DNA of 64,000 nt from Natronolimnobius sp. AArcel1 (GTDB lineage: Archaea; Halobacteriota; Halobacteria; Halobacteriales; Natrialbaceae), in contig NZ_JAAKXY010000005.1 of assembly GCF_011043775.1 (NCBI RefSeq), positions 248,001 to 312,000 of the forward strand, in the 5' to 3' direction. Under the pieces are notes generated by a model, which was given only the letters and a program-made list of their open reading frames with translations, was not told where the DNA came from and searched no databases. The position numbers and the translations under genes are program-made. Below, piece by piece: positions 44,581 through 53,011 of the stretch (position 1 is the stretch's first letter; every line of letters starts with the position of its first letter).

Positions 44581-45645
44581 TTAGCGCTTATCTATTTCGA
44601 GTCTGGTCAGGATCGCCTCGTATTCCTCCTTGAACGCCCCTTTCCCACCGATACTTACGACTCCGTCAGCAGTTTCGATATCGAGTGCGCATTCGATGAC
44701 CGCGCCTTTTGTCGGTTCGACGAGTTGCTGACGGATATCGGTAATTTGGCCGGAAAATTGCTTTTGGGTCGTTGTATCGGTCGTTGAGCGTGCTTCAACC
44801 GTTGCGAATAGCGATTCACCGTTGGTCGCGTGGACGGCAGCTTCCATGACTGCGTACTGAAAGCACGAGTACGTCTTTGGAAGTGAATTTGGTTGCCTGA
44901 CGTTCGTCTCTTCAGCGAACTTCCACTCGTTACTTAGAAAATTTCCGTAGACGACCGGTTCGATGTAGGACTGGCCGAACGCGACCGCTTTTGTTTGTTC
45001 AGATGGATTCGTGAGCAATGATCGGGGTGCAAGTAGTCCAAAACTGCCATCGACAGCGAGTTGAATCGGTACTTCCGTTTGTTGTGTACGCGTAACGTGT
45101 GCAATCTCGTCGAGATCAAACGCGTCTACAGCAAGTTGTTCTTTCAAGTTGCCGTATGTTACCAACAAGACAAACACATCTCTGTCAACTGCAGCAGCGA
45201 GCGCATCGGTTAATTCTGCAAGAAGGACTGGCGGAACGATAATTGAAATGATTTGATCCGCTTCGTCGATGAACTTCTGGATTCGCTTTTTCAGACTGGG
45301 GCCTGATTTAATCACCTGAACGGTTTCGAGATCCGCTTTCGCTCCGTTGTATTGATCGGCCAACTGCTCGTGGAGGTGATCGATATTCGACCTGTATCGT
45401 TCTTTGACACGGTCCGGCGGCGTTGGGCGCAACAGCGTTGGGGTAACAAAATCAACCATTTCAACAAGTCCATGTGTCTCGAGGCGTTCAGCGGTATTGT
45501 AGACGTGGCGCTTTGAGACACCAGCTTCCTGTGAAACCTCTTTTGCAGTCGTTTCTCCGTGCTGGAGAATCGTGGTGTACGTGTCGGCCTCCTTTTTTGT
45601 CAACCCAAACGATTGCAACAGATCCGTAAGCCCCGAGTCGTCCAT
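44581..45645 (-). CDS. TrmB-family sugar-responsive regulator
   Basis: A 354-residue regulator: N-terminal winged helix (LTDLLQSFGLTKKEADTYTT, then VSQEAGVSKRHVYNTAERLE) followed by a helical linker and a TrmB effector-binding region (about 110-350, with SIIVPPVLLAELTDAL and SFGLLAPRS). TrmB proteins bind maltose/trehalose or other sugars and control ABC transporters and sugar genes in archaea. It is divergent from the ThuA-like gene and upstream of the Opp-type operon on the same strand, so it probably controls one or both. Confidence 0.9.
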   Translation of the reverse strand: MDDSGLTDLLQSFGLTKKEADTYTTILQHGETTAKEVSQEAGVSKRHVYNTAERLETHGLVEMVDFVTPTLLRPTPPDRVKERYRSNIDHLHEQLADQYNGAKADLETVQVIKSGPSLKKRIQKFIDEADQIISIIVPPVLLAELTDALAAAVDRDVFVLLVTYGNLKEQLAVDAFDLDEIAHVTRTQQTEVPIQLAVDGSFGLLAPRSLLTNPSEQTKAVAFGQSYIEPVVYGNFLSNEWKFAEETNVRQPNSLPKTYSCFQYAVMEAAVHATNGESLFATVEARSTTDTTTQKQFSGQITDIRQQLVEPTKGAVIECALDIETADGVVSIGGKGAFKEEYEAILTRLEIDKR

Positions 45646-45788
45646 ACCTCGAGGTAGTCACTGCCCCATGAAAGTTCTACCCTAAACTCTAATTTCGATG
45701 AGATGTGTCCAGTCGCTCCGTTTTGTCAGATACACCGCAATCTTGCCGCTTCAGAAACGGGCTTTCACAGGAGGTGTGAGGAACTAGT

Positions 45789-46538
45789 ATGGCATCGACA
45801 CGTGTCACCGTCTGGAACGAATTCGTTCACGAGCAGGAAAACGACACCGTCGCGGAGCTCTATCCCAATGGGATCCATGCAACGATCGCTGACGCCCTTG
45901 AGGAGCATGGCTTTGAAACACAGACTGCAACCCTCCAACAATCTGAGCATGGACTCACCGAGGACGTCCTCGCAGAAACGGACGTGCTCACTTGGTGGGG
46001 CCACACGGCCCATGACGAAGTCGACGACGAAATCGTCGAGCGGGTCAAAGAGCACGTCCTCGAGGGAATGGGACTGCTCGTCTTGCACTCGGGACACTTC
46101 TCGAAAATTTTCCGCGAACTGATGGGCACCACCTGCGCGCTCAAATGGCGCGAGGCCGCCGAACGCGAGCGCCTGTGGGTCGTCGAACCAAGCCACCCAA
46201 TCGCCGACGGCATCAACGAGTACATCCAACTCGAGGAAGCAGAAATGTACGGTGAGCACTTCGACATCCCACAACCCGAGACGCTCGTCTTCAATTCGTG
46301 GTTCGAAGGCGGCGAAGTGTTCCGCTCGGGCTGTTGTTACCGCCGCGGTAGCGGGAAGATTTTCTACTTCCGACCGGGCCACGAGACGTATCCCGTCTAT
46401 CACAACGAGGAGATTCAGCGGGTCCTCGCAAACGCCGTCGAGTGGGCCGCACCCAGTGACGACCGCTCGGAGCCAGTTCGTGGCAATCACGACCCACTCG
46501 AGGAGATCGACACGAGCGACGATCGAACCGTTCACTGA
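45789..46538 (+). CDS. ThuA-like domain protein
   Basis: A 249-residue ThuA-like protein (class I amidotransferase-like flavodoxin fold). Landmarks are [80 protein letters not shown] and ETYPVYHN. ThuA was linked to trehalose utilisation in rhizobia, and this clade is common beside sugar ABC genes and Gfo/Idh/MocA enzymes. It has no obvious nucleophile of amidotransferases. It lies divergent from TrmB with a 143-base promoter gap. Confidence 0.88.
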   Translation: MASTRVTVWNEFVHEQENDTVAELYPNGIHATIADALEEHGFETQTATLQQSEHGLTEDVLAETDVLTWWGHTAHDEVDDEIVERVKEHVLEGMGLLVLHSGHFSKIFRELMGTTCALKWREAAERERLWVVEPSHPIADGINEYIQLEEAEMYGEHFDIPQPETLVFNSWFEGGEVFRSGCCYRRGSGKIFYFRPGHETYPVYHNEEIQRVLANAVEWAAPSDDRSEPVRGNHDPLEEIDTSDDRTVH

Positions 46539-46985
46539 TCCGCTCGTGTCCATTTCGCCCTCTCGGTAGTGTTAAGGGAAACTGTCGGAGTAGGGCGACG
46601 TATATTTGATCACCATCCATCCGAAAGTGGTTTTACCATCTGTGCTACGAGTTCCTCCACCAAATCATATGGTGTGAATAATACTATTTTTATCGACAAG
46701 TCTGGGGGACAGATCGAGCTAAAATAGTAAAATAGTCTAACCTTGGATAAAACCCTGCCTAATATCCCGACTTCCATCTCCATAGGCCTACTGTGGTCTA
46801 AATCATCACATATCGGTTGATGATATGCGGGTCTGATTCACACCTATCTATCAGATATGTGTTGTATATGTCTATTTCTATATTTGAAGTTATTTTATCC
46901 ACTTACTCTCATGATTTCCGATACATGAGCGTTCGCTTTCGACCTCTGCCGTAAGTAACTCTCTATAAGCGGTCAAGGCAGAGTA
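46539..46985. other. AT-rich stretch before the TnpB element
   Basis: No gene is supported. A minus-strand frame reading MDGDQIYVALLRQF starts at 46620 but soon runs opposite the ThuA gene and is probably accidental. The 46650-46930 part is strongly AT-rich. Confidence 0.4.
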
Positions 46986-47007
46986 CCACGGGTCACCTGA
47001 CCCGTGG
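46986..47007. repeat. Left-end hairpin of the TnpB element
   Basis: Perfect 9-base inverted repeat with a 4-base loop, 47 bases before the tnpB start. It matches the right-end hairpin in arm length and in the GTCACCTGAC core. Y1-type transposases recognise such subterminal hairpins. Confidence 0.7.
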
Positions 47008-47054
47008 GTGAATGCCGACCAATCACTACCTTTACAACGGTTCACGACAAGAAT

Positions 47055-48398
47055 ATGATAATGCAAGATGCAGGACTCACTCAGACACTTTCTTTTGGAT
47101 TAACTATCCAAACGGGGAGTTCTGACAACTTGCACGAAGGATGTCTCGAAGCCAGACGAGTCCGTAACGAAGTCAACCGACTCGACAAACACGGGTGGAA
47201 TTGGGACGACATCCACGATACTGTCGTTGACAACGCCAACCTCATTAAAAACACGACGCAACTTCTCGTCCAGAAAGCTCTCGGAGAGCTTGAGACGTAC
47301 CACGACCACAAAAATGAGGGTTGGGGTCGCCCGTTCCCCTATATCGACGAGGCGTATCCGATGCGGATGAACCACGACGAAGGATACGCGCTCAACGTGG
47401 ATGATTCGGGAGACGTTCGGTTCCGCATCAGCTACAAACCGTACAACCACGTCAAAGGCGTACTTCGTGGCAGTCCCAACCACCTCGAACAAGTGAAAAA
47501 CGCGCTCGAATCCGAAGCGTGGCGAGTGGGAGTGGCCGAACTTGTGTACAAACACGGTGAATGGCGACTGCATGTCACTGTAACCCACAAAACACGCACA
47601 GTATCGTCCCCAGACAATGCTGGAACTGTTGTGGGTGTAGACATCAACGAGGACTGTGTGGCACTTGCCGCTATGTGTCGAGACACGGGCGACGTACTTG
47701 ATTCAGTCGTCATCGAGTACCCGGACATCAAGTGGGTTCGCCACGAGTTCTTCACCAAACGCAAGCGGATGCAGACAGTCAGGCAGACTGCGTTTGAAAA
47801 CGTTGTCCGAACCGAAGAACGGGACTTCGTTCACGACCAACTCCACAAAGTATCGCGTGATGTGACCCAATGGGTTTCGCAATTCAACAACCCAGTAATT
47901 GTCTTTGAAGACCTCAAAGACATGCGAGACTCAATTGATTACGGCACGCGGATGAACCGTCGCTTACACTCCTTGCCGTTCGCGACACTCCGTGAAATGA
48001 TAGCGTACAAATCCGCATGGAACGGTGTTCCGTCGGATGACGTGAATCCAGAGTACACGTCCCAGCGGTGCCCTCGCACGGAGTGTTTGCATACGGAACG
48101 AGCTAATCGAGACAAGAAACGGTTCAAGTGCAAGGAGTGTGGATTCCAAGACCATGCAGACCGGAAAGCGGCAGTGTGCGTGGCGCAAGAATGGTTTGAC
48201 GACCACGATGAGAATGTGCTGTCTCTCGAAACCTTTCCTCGAGTTCGGAAGGTGAGACGGACAGTATCGGGCCTGTGTGAAGAGGCCGACGCTCACGGAG
48301 CAGTTTTCGCTTCGGGTGTTACCGACACGGAGTCGGCGCAAGACTCACAGAGTCGAGCGCGAGCGGAATTAAAGACTGTTGCGTCCACGGCGGACTAG
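47055..48398 (+). CDS. tnpB: TnpB-family RNA-guided nuclease-like protein
   Basis: A 447-residue TnpB/OrfB protein. The RuvC-like site is visible as VVGVDINEDCVALA (first Asp), PVIVFEDLKDMRDS (Glu) and QDHADRKAA (last Asp). The zinc-binding part is CPRTECLH...FKCKECGF. ATG 47055 (MIMQDAGLTQ) is chosen; a frame to 47004 would begin inside the left hairpin. TnpB proteins use an omega RNA transcribed from the element's 3' end to cut DNA. All catalytic acidic residues are present, so the gene looks intact. The C-terminal about 60 residues after the last Asp are long and may overlap the omega RNA scaffold. Confidence 0.88.
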   Translation: MIMQDAGLTQTLSFGLTIQTGSSDNLHEGCLEARRVRNEVNRLDKHGWNWDDIHDTVVDNANLIKNTTQLLVQKALGELETYHDHKNEGWGRPFPYIDEAYPMRMNHDEGYALNVDDSGDVRFRISYKPYNHVKGVLRGSPNHLEQVKNALESEAWRVGVAELVYKHGEWRLHVTVTHKTRTVSSPDNAGTVVGVDINEDCVALAAMCRDTGDVLDSVVIEYPDIKWVRHEFFTKRKRMQTVRQTAFENVVRTEERDFVHDQLHKVSRDVTQWVSQFNNPVIVFEDLKDMRDSIDYGTRMNRRLHSLPFATLREMIAYKSAWNGVPSDDVNPEYTSQRCPRTECLHTERANRDKKRFKCKECGFQDHADRKAAVCVAQEWFDDHDENVLSLETFPRVRKVRRTVSGLCEEADAHGAVFASGVTDTESAQDSQSRARAELKTVASTAD

Positions 48399-48407
48399 AC
48401 ACAGACG

Positions 48408-48429
48408 CCCCGCGTCACCCGACGCGGGG
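48408..48429. repeat. Right-end hairpin of the TnpB element
   Basis: Perfect 9-base inverted repeat (CCCCGCGTC/GACGCGGGG) nine bases after the tnpB stop. In such elements the omega RNA ends at this side and the bases beyond the right end act as guide; here the flank begins TACTTCACCTCAG. Confidence 0.7.
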
Positions 48430-48653
48430 TACTTCACCTCAGTTCGTTGTTAGTGATGTACGCTAATCGACTGCATTTGTGAATTGCAAATATAATCGAA
48501 TCTGACTCGCGGCAAAGAAACTAGATAGCTATTTAACCAGGTATACCAAAGTTTGGCACACGAGAAACGCACCTGATACGGAACTGACCGACCCACAATT
48601 ACACGGAATCCACCCACTCAATTCGTTGAAATTGAATCTCACGGTGATAATTG

Positions 48654-49091
48654 ATGACACAACCACTACTCAAGCGCATACTTGTTCCAGTCGCCAACGA
48701 AGACGATGCATATACAACCTGTCATGGAATCAAAAACCACCTTGACGGCTGTACGGAATTGCACGCCATCCATATCATCAAGAAAGGCGGTGGTGCCCCC
48801 GATAAAGCACCGATCGATCTCCGTCGCGAGCAGGCCGAGGCTCTTTTTGAAATCCTTGAGACCGAACTGGCAGACACAGCGTGCGAGCTTTCGACAGAAC
48901 TTCGATATGGAACAAATGTTCTAACCGAAATCATCGCAGCTGCCGAGGAGAATGATGCGACAGCGATCGCTTTCACACCGCGATCCAGTGGCCGAATTAC
49001 GAAAGTACTCACTGGAAACAAAACTCAGAAACTCGTTTCCAAAAATCACGTTCCTGTAATCGTCCTCCCAACAGATAGCGAACAGGGATGA
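48654..49091 (+). CDS. Universal stress protein (UspA family)
   Basis: A 145-residue single-domain USP: KRILVPVANEDDAYTTCHGI, IHIIKKGGG, and the nucleotide-loop region IAFTPRSSGRITKVLTGNKT. The standard GxxGxnG(S/T) ATP motif is changed (RSSGRITKVLTGN), so nucleotide binding may be altered. ATG 48654 is used; TTG 48651 is adjacent in frame. It starts the stress-protein region just after the TnpB element. Confidence 0.85.
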   Translation: MTQPLLKRILVPVANEDDAYTTCHGIKNHLDGCTELHAIHIIKKGGGAPDKAPIDLRREQAEALFEILETELADTACELSTELRYGTNVLTEIIAAAEENDATAIAFTPRSSGRITKVLTGNKTQKLVSKNHVPVIVLPTDSEQG

Positions 49092-49622
49092 CGACTGACA
49101 GCGAGTCTGTGAAGTGGCCGTCCGTCCGAAAACATATTCGGTAATATACTATTTCGCTCGAGTTCGTCTTGGCTATCGCTGACAATATCTTGTTGTCGCC
49201 GGAAACATATTATGACTGTACGATTGTATACCAACATAAATACCCCTGTATCTGTACAGACAAACTCGTATTAGGTGGTGCGAACATGCCAAAACGATAT
49301 TAGTATGTTAATCTCGTTATATTTGATGTTGATGAAGTGGCCGACTCCCATAACGCATTGCACAACGTTGGGCAGTCATCAACGTACTACCGACACCGCT
49401 GGATCGTCGCTTAGTGACATCGACCAATCCCACGATGGCCTTGAGTGCAAGTACGGGACCGTGCGAGCTGCCGTGGTCAGTTACTCTATAGTAACAACTG
49501 CAACTATGTACACCTAATCGCATGATGGCCGTGCGATCAGGTGTGCAGTGACTTGCAGTGACTACTCTAGTCGCGGCCAAACTGAACTCGGCGGTCGGCG
49601 TACGGGAAACTTGCAATCCGCC
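49092..49622. other. Intergenic region with a miniature element
   Basis: No gene is supported. The region carries copy B of the miniature inverted-repeat element at 49486-49570. Several short overlapping frames exist on both strands without ribosome sites. Confidence 0.45.
49486..49570. repeat. Miniature inverted-repeat element, copy B
   Basis: About 85 bases, in the opposite orientation to copies A and C: begins CTATAGTAACAACTGCAA and ends TTGCAGTGACTACTCTAG. The inner arms CACCTAATCGCA and TGCGATCAGGTG form a long imperfect hairpin. Confidence 0.65.
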
Positions 49623-49871
49623 TCATGAAAACACGGCGACAGCGAGGATGGCGAGCAACGCATGCCAGACGATGGCCGTCGCTACGACCCGCGGATCTGA
49701 CGCTGGGAGCGGCGGGTTGCGAAAGATTGCATCATAGACAAACAGCGTCGCGATGACCGTCCCAACGAACAGGCCGGTCTGGAATCCGATTGCGGTCAGA
49801 CTCCCTAGAACGACCCCAATCAGCAGGCTCCCAGCGATGCCAACAATGATTTTGTCGTAGTAGTCGAGCAT
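49623..49871 (-). CDS. Small membrane protein, 82 residues
   Basis: Three hydrophobic spans (about 8-25, 28-48, 62-81). The sequence begins MLDYYDKIIVGIAGSLLIGV and contains FRNPPLPASDPRVVATAIVW. AAGGGGA precedes ATG 49871. A longer frame to 50306 runs through the region opposite the USP gene and is rejected. The fold resembles small conserved haloarchaeal membrane proteins often found beside USP genes; function is unknown. It is divergent from the USP at 49974. Confidence 0.7.
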   Translation of the reverse strand: MLDYYDKIIVGIAGSLLIGVVLGSLTAIGFQTGLFVGTVIATLFVYDAIFRNPPLPASDPRVVATAIVWHALLAILAVAVFS

Positions 49872-49973
49872 GGTATTCCCCTTGGGCGAGTATACGGCCC
49901 CAACCAGTAGTAATCTGCTGTCAGTTAGCGCCGGGCAGGAATACATTTCTGTTGGGCCCACGACCACGACGGT

Positions 49974-50396
49974 ATGCACATCCTCGTTCCAATTGACGAC
50001 AGTGAACCTGCTAAGAAGGCATTGAAACGCGCGGTAACAACGTATCCTGATGCAACTTTCACCGCGCTCCACGTCGTAGAGCCGTCGGTTGCAACTTACA
50101 AGAGTGCCACGTCGAATCACTACGACTTGCAGTTGCCCGTCACTGCCGAGGATACAAACGTCGATCCCATATTTGTTGACGTCTCGACGCTCGCAGACGA
50201 CCACGATACCACCATCGAAACCGAAATTCTCGTCGGGTCGCCCGCTCGAGCCATCGTACAGTTTGCTGAGACGAGCGACGCGGAGCAGATCGTCATGGGG
50301 TCTCACGGCCGTACTGGCGTGTCTCGTGTGCTGCTTGGCAGCGTGGCAGAGCGGGTCGTGCGTCGTGCGCCGATTTCAGTAACGGTTGTGAGATGA
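49974..50396 (+). CDS. Universal stress protein (UspA family)
   Basis: A 140-residue USP with the N-terminal strand MHILVPIDDSEPAKKALKRA and the complete ATP-loop motif MGSHGRTGVSRVLLGSVAERV. It is expected to bind ATP and dimerise under stress. It is divergent from the small membrane protein at 49623, with a 100-base gap holding both promoters. Confidence 0.92.
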   Translation: MHILVPIDDSEPAKKALKRAVTTYPDATFTALHVVEPSVATYKSATSNHYDLQLPVTAEDTNVDPIFVDVSTLADDHDTTIETEILVGSPARAIVQFAETSDAEQIVMGSHGRTGVSRVLLGSVAERVVRRAPISVTVVR

Positions 50397-50453
50397 GCGC
50401 ACGCTGGGACGTTTCGGCCGTGGTAGTGCCCAGACACGCTGTGGGTGCGTTGG

Positions 50454-50747
50454 TCATCTGGAACAGGCGTCGACGAGTGTCTCTGCATTATGAACGCGAT
50501 CAGCAAGCGTCTCGAGAAATCGCGCGGCGTCGGCACCGTCGAGCGGCCGATGGTCGAACGTGAGATCGACGGTCATGCGACGGCGAACGGCAACGTCTCC
50601 ATCGTTCCCGTCGGGGACGACTCGTTCGCGGACGCGATTGACTCCGAGAATGGCGACCTCTGGGGGGTTGCTGACAGGACTGAAAGAATCGAGGCCCAGC
50701 GGACTGAGGTTCGTTACCGTGAACGTGCTTCTTTGCAGATGGCTCAT
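50454..50747 (-). pseudogene. Remnant of a 2-oxoacid dehydrogenase E2 (acyltransferase) gene
   Basis: About 97 residues correspond to the extreme C-terminus of dihydrolipoamide acyltransferases: STFTVTNLSPLGLDSFSPV, NPPEVAILGVNRV and the active-site HxxxDG motif in DHRPLDGADAARFLETL. The lipoyl, E1/E3-binding and most of the catalytic domains (normally 400 or more residues) are absent, and no upstream coding continuation is visible on the minus strand to 51088. It is a dead 3' fragment. Confidence 0.8.
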
Positions 50748-51088
50748 CGAGTGGTCTCACGCCTGCACGAGGCCCCGACAGTCGTCATGTCGATGGCGTC
50801 GATGCCGTGGCCATGGTGGTGCGTCTGCGCCCACTCGACGTCGCACGAGACGCCAGTGTGAGACAGCAAGGTTGGAGTGCGTTCGAGCGGCCGCGAGTGA
50901 GACAGCAGAGTGGCGCTCGGTGAGCCGCACGCGGCAGGATACTCTGGCATCCAGCCCGGACAAATGACCTTTCCACGTTCTCCAGGACTGTCTCGAGCAA
51001 AAACGAGTTCTCGAGTGCAACCGATCCAGCGGACTTCTCGAGGGTGTCTCAGCGGATCGTCCCCGTTCGGAACTGATGTCGAAACCGG
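50748..51088. other. Decayed stretch between E2 remnant and CBS gene
   Basis: High-GC sequence with many accidental frames, none recognisable. It is probably the degraded middle of the former E2 gene region. Confidence 0.4.
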
Positions 51089-51511
51089 TCAGTACGGCGG
51101 CCGCTGTGCCTGCACGACATCCGCGAGTTGCTGGTGTTCGTCGGCGAGCAACTCGTTGAGGTCGTCGACCGTGATGATGCCGCTCAGTTGGCCATCGTCG
51201 TCGACGACCGGCAATCGACGGACGCCGTGCTCGCTCATCAGCTCTGTCGCCTGATAGAAACCGTCGTCGTGGGCAACCGTACACAGGTCTGTCGACATCA
51301 CGTTCTCGGCGGTGACGTCGTCTGGGTGCTCGCCGTCGCCGATCACCTGCAGCGTGAGGTCGCGATCGGTGACGATCCCGACCGGTTCGTCGTCGTCACA
51401 GATGACGATACTCCCGACGCTCTCGTCGTCCATCGTCGACGCGAGTTCTTGGACTCCGGTCTCGGTGGTCGCCGTTACGACGTCACTGCGGGCGAGATTG
51501 TCAACTGGCAT
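51089..51511 (-). CDS. Two-CBS-domain protein
   Basis: A 140-residue Bateman module: CBS1 (about 5-60: VVTATTETGVQELASTMDDE, GSIVICDDDEPVGIVTDRDL) and CBS2 (about 68-125: MSTDLCTVAHDDGFYQATEL, GVRRLPVVDDDGQLSGIITV, DDLNELL). CBS pairs bind adenosine nucleotides. Stand-alone pairs in haloarchaea usually lie near USP genes, as here. It starts at ATG 51511. Confidence 0.9.
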   Translation of the reverse strand: MPVDNLARSDVVTATTETGVQELASTMDDESVGSIVICDDDEPVGIVTDRDLTLQVIGDGEHPDDVTAENVMSTDLCTVAHDDGFYQATELMSEHGVRRLPVVDDDGQLSGIITVDDLNELLADEHQQLADVVQAQRPPY

Positions 51512-51635
51512 GATTCCTGTTATCGTTCCACGCTTGCGACTATAATACCGGGTGGTGTCCGTCCCTGACCCGTACTGTCACGAGTATCGACTGCTCCCGT
51601 GTCCAGCAGTCTGGGCCATCGATATCCGTCGCTCA

Positions 51636-51721
51636 CTATAGTAGCCACTGCAAGTCACTGCACATCTGATCGCTGGACGGGTCGGCGATCAGTGTGTACA
51701 TAGTTGCAGTTGTTACTATAA
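51636..51721. repeat. Miniature inverted-repeat element, copy C
   Basis: About 85 bases; begins CTATAGTAGCCACTGCAAGT and ends GTTGCAGTTGTTACTATA. Inner arms CTGATCGC and GCGATCAG surround a short GC-rich loop. It is the best-preserved of the three copies and lies between the CBS and USP genes. Confidence 0.65.
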
Positions 51722-51802
51722 CGGCCACTATTCACGTGACCGAGTTCACGGCAGTTCGAGCCAGAATAAGTGGCTCGGAACCGTTCGACGGCGACTCGAG
51801 GG

Positions 51803-52312
51803 TCATCCGGGATAGTAGAAGTCCGATTTTGGGGAGTCGTACGCCGAGGCAGTCCTGAGTGTCGAGATCTTCGTCGGCCGACGATGGCGAACGATAACGA
51901 CGTCGTAGGCAGTATCCGTGGCAACGGAGCCGCCCACGCTACTCACTGCCGTGACGAGCCGACCCGCGTTCTCGCTCCCGATGAAGACCATCGAGGCGTC
52001 CTCGTTCCGCGCGACCTTCCGCAACCGTTTCGCGATCGAGCCAGGCGGAGCACGGCGATCGACGACGGTGTGACGAAAATTCGCGCTCGGGCAGAGACTC
52101 GTCACCTGTTCGTGCAACGTCGAGACGACGGTCTCCATATCGAACGCGTCATCCGTCCCGAGCCAGCCGCGTTCTCTGGCGTAGTCCGTATTTCCCTTCG
52201 GAATCACGCTCACGGCCACGACGATTTCGTCGAAGACGTTCCCGAACTCGGTGGCTCGGACGAGTGCCGCCTCGGCTAACTCCGACCCGTCGAATGGAAC
52301 GATCAGTGTCAT
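51803..52312 (-). CDS. Universal stress protein (UspA family), divergent
   Basis: A 169-residue USP: MTLIVPFDGSELAEAALVRA, a long middle helix, and a changed nucleotide loop (VFIGSENAGRLVTAVSSVGG) lacking the standard Gly spacing. The C-terminal about 25 residues form an unusual tail (TKISTLRTASAYDSPKSD). It is divergent from the USP at 52552. Confidence 0.87.
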   Translation of the reverse strand: MTLIVPFDGSELAEAALVRATEFGNVFDEIVVAVSVIPKGNTDYARERGWLGTDDAFDMETVVSTLHEQVTSLCPSANFRHTVVDRRAPPGSIAKRLRKVARNEDASMVFIGSENAGRLVTAVSSVGGSVATDTAYDVVIVRHRRPTKISTLRTASAYDSPKSDFYYPG

Positions 52313-52551
52313 ATATGACTACTTTCACCCAGTATTGAAAACTCGACCGCCACTTTCCACGCAGCGGGAATCCACCAGTCCGGCTGCGAGCAGTCGGCGC
52401 TACCGCTGGGACGGCACGTTCGACGTGACCGTCCTCGAGTGATCGGCTCTGTCGGCGAGTGGTTGCCTCACGACGACCGACGGTAGCGTGGTTCGTGGTT
52501 CGTGCCCTGCCGGGGCCATCGTTTATTTTTGTGCGAGTCGACAGGACTGCC

Positions 52552-52995
52552 ATGAACTGCCTCGTCGCTATTGATGGCTCTGACGCTTCGAAGAACGCAC
52601 TCATTCACGCGATTGACGTCGCAGACGCAATGAACGGCTCGGTTACAGCCGTTTACTCCGTCGATCCATCCGTCTTCGAGGAGGGCGGCAGCGAACCGAT
52701 CAGCGGTCTCGGTGATGCCGACAACCGACTTATTATTGAACGCCTCGACGACGCCGAAGCACGCAGGTTGGACATCCTCGAGGATGCGGAACGAGTCGCC
52801 AGCGAACGCGAGGTGAGCGTTGAGACGGAACTGCTGTACGGGAACCCAGTTGTAGCGGTCGCGGACTACGCCGAGGCGTTCGACGCGCTCTTCGTCGGCC
52901 ATCGAGGACGGTCCGAGCGCGCAGATCTGCTGCTTGGCAGCGTCGCGAAGTCGATTGTCGAGCGGGCACCGATTCCTGTGACGGTCGTTAGATGA
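52552..52995 (+). CDS. Universal stress protein (UspA family)
   Basis: A 147-residue USP: MNCLVAIDGSDASKNALIHA at the start and VGHRGRSERADLLLGSVAKSIVE as the nucleotide loop. ATG 52552 is preferred over the longer frame (52459) because a TATA-like TTTATTTT lies about 27 bases upstream. It is convergent with the CBS-HPF gene, ending 16 bases before that gene's end. Confidence 0.9.
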   Translation: MNCLVAIDGSDASKNALIHAIDVADAMNGSVTAVYSVDPSVFEEGGSEPISGLGDADNRLIIERLDDAEARRLDILEDAERVASEREVSVETELLYGNPVVAVADYAEAFDALFVGHRGRSERADLLLGSVAKSIVERAPIPVTVVR

Positions 52996-53011
52996 GACCG
53001 CTAGCCGTCGA

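Larger units (their letters stand above)
46986..48429 (+). mobile_element. Solo TnpB element (IS200/IS605-related, IS1341-like) with hairpin ends
   Basis: The element is bounded by two matched hairpins: 46986-47007 (CCACGGGTC, loop ACCT, GACCCGTGG) and 48408-48429 (CCCCGCGTC, loop ACCC, GACGCGGGG). Both have 9-base perfect arms, a 4-base ACC(T/C) loop and share GTCACC(T/C)GAC at the centre. Only tnpB lies between; no TnpA (Y1) transposase is present, as is usual for IS1341-type elements, which need an outside transposase. The exact outer cleavage sites cannot be fixed without an empty site. Confidence 0.75.

Noticed and set aside
50445-51284. Several long frames opposite the E2 remnant and CBS gene
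   Set aside because: They are Arg/Ser-rich shadows typical of high-GC DNA and disagree with the clear family matches on the other strand.
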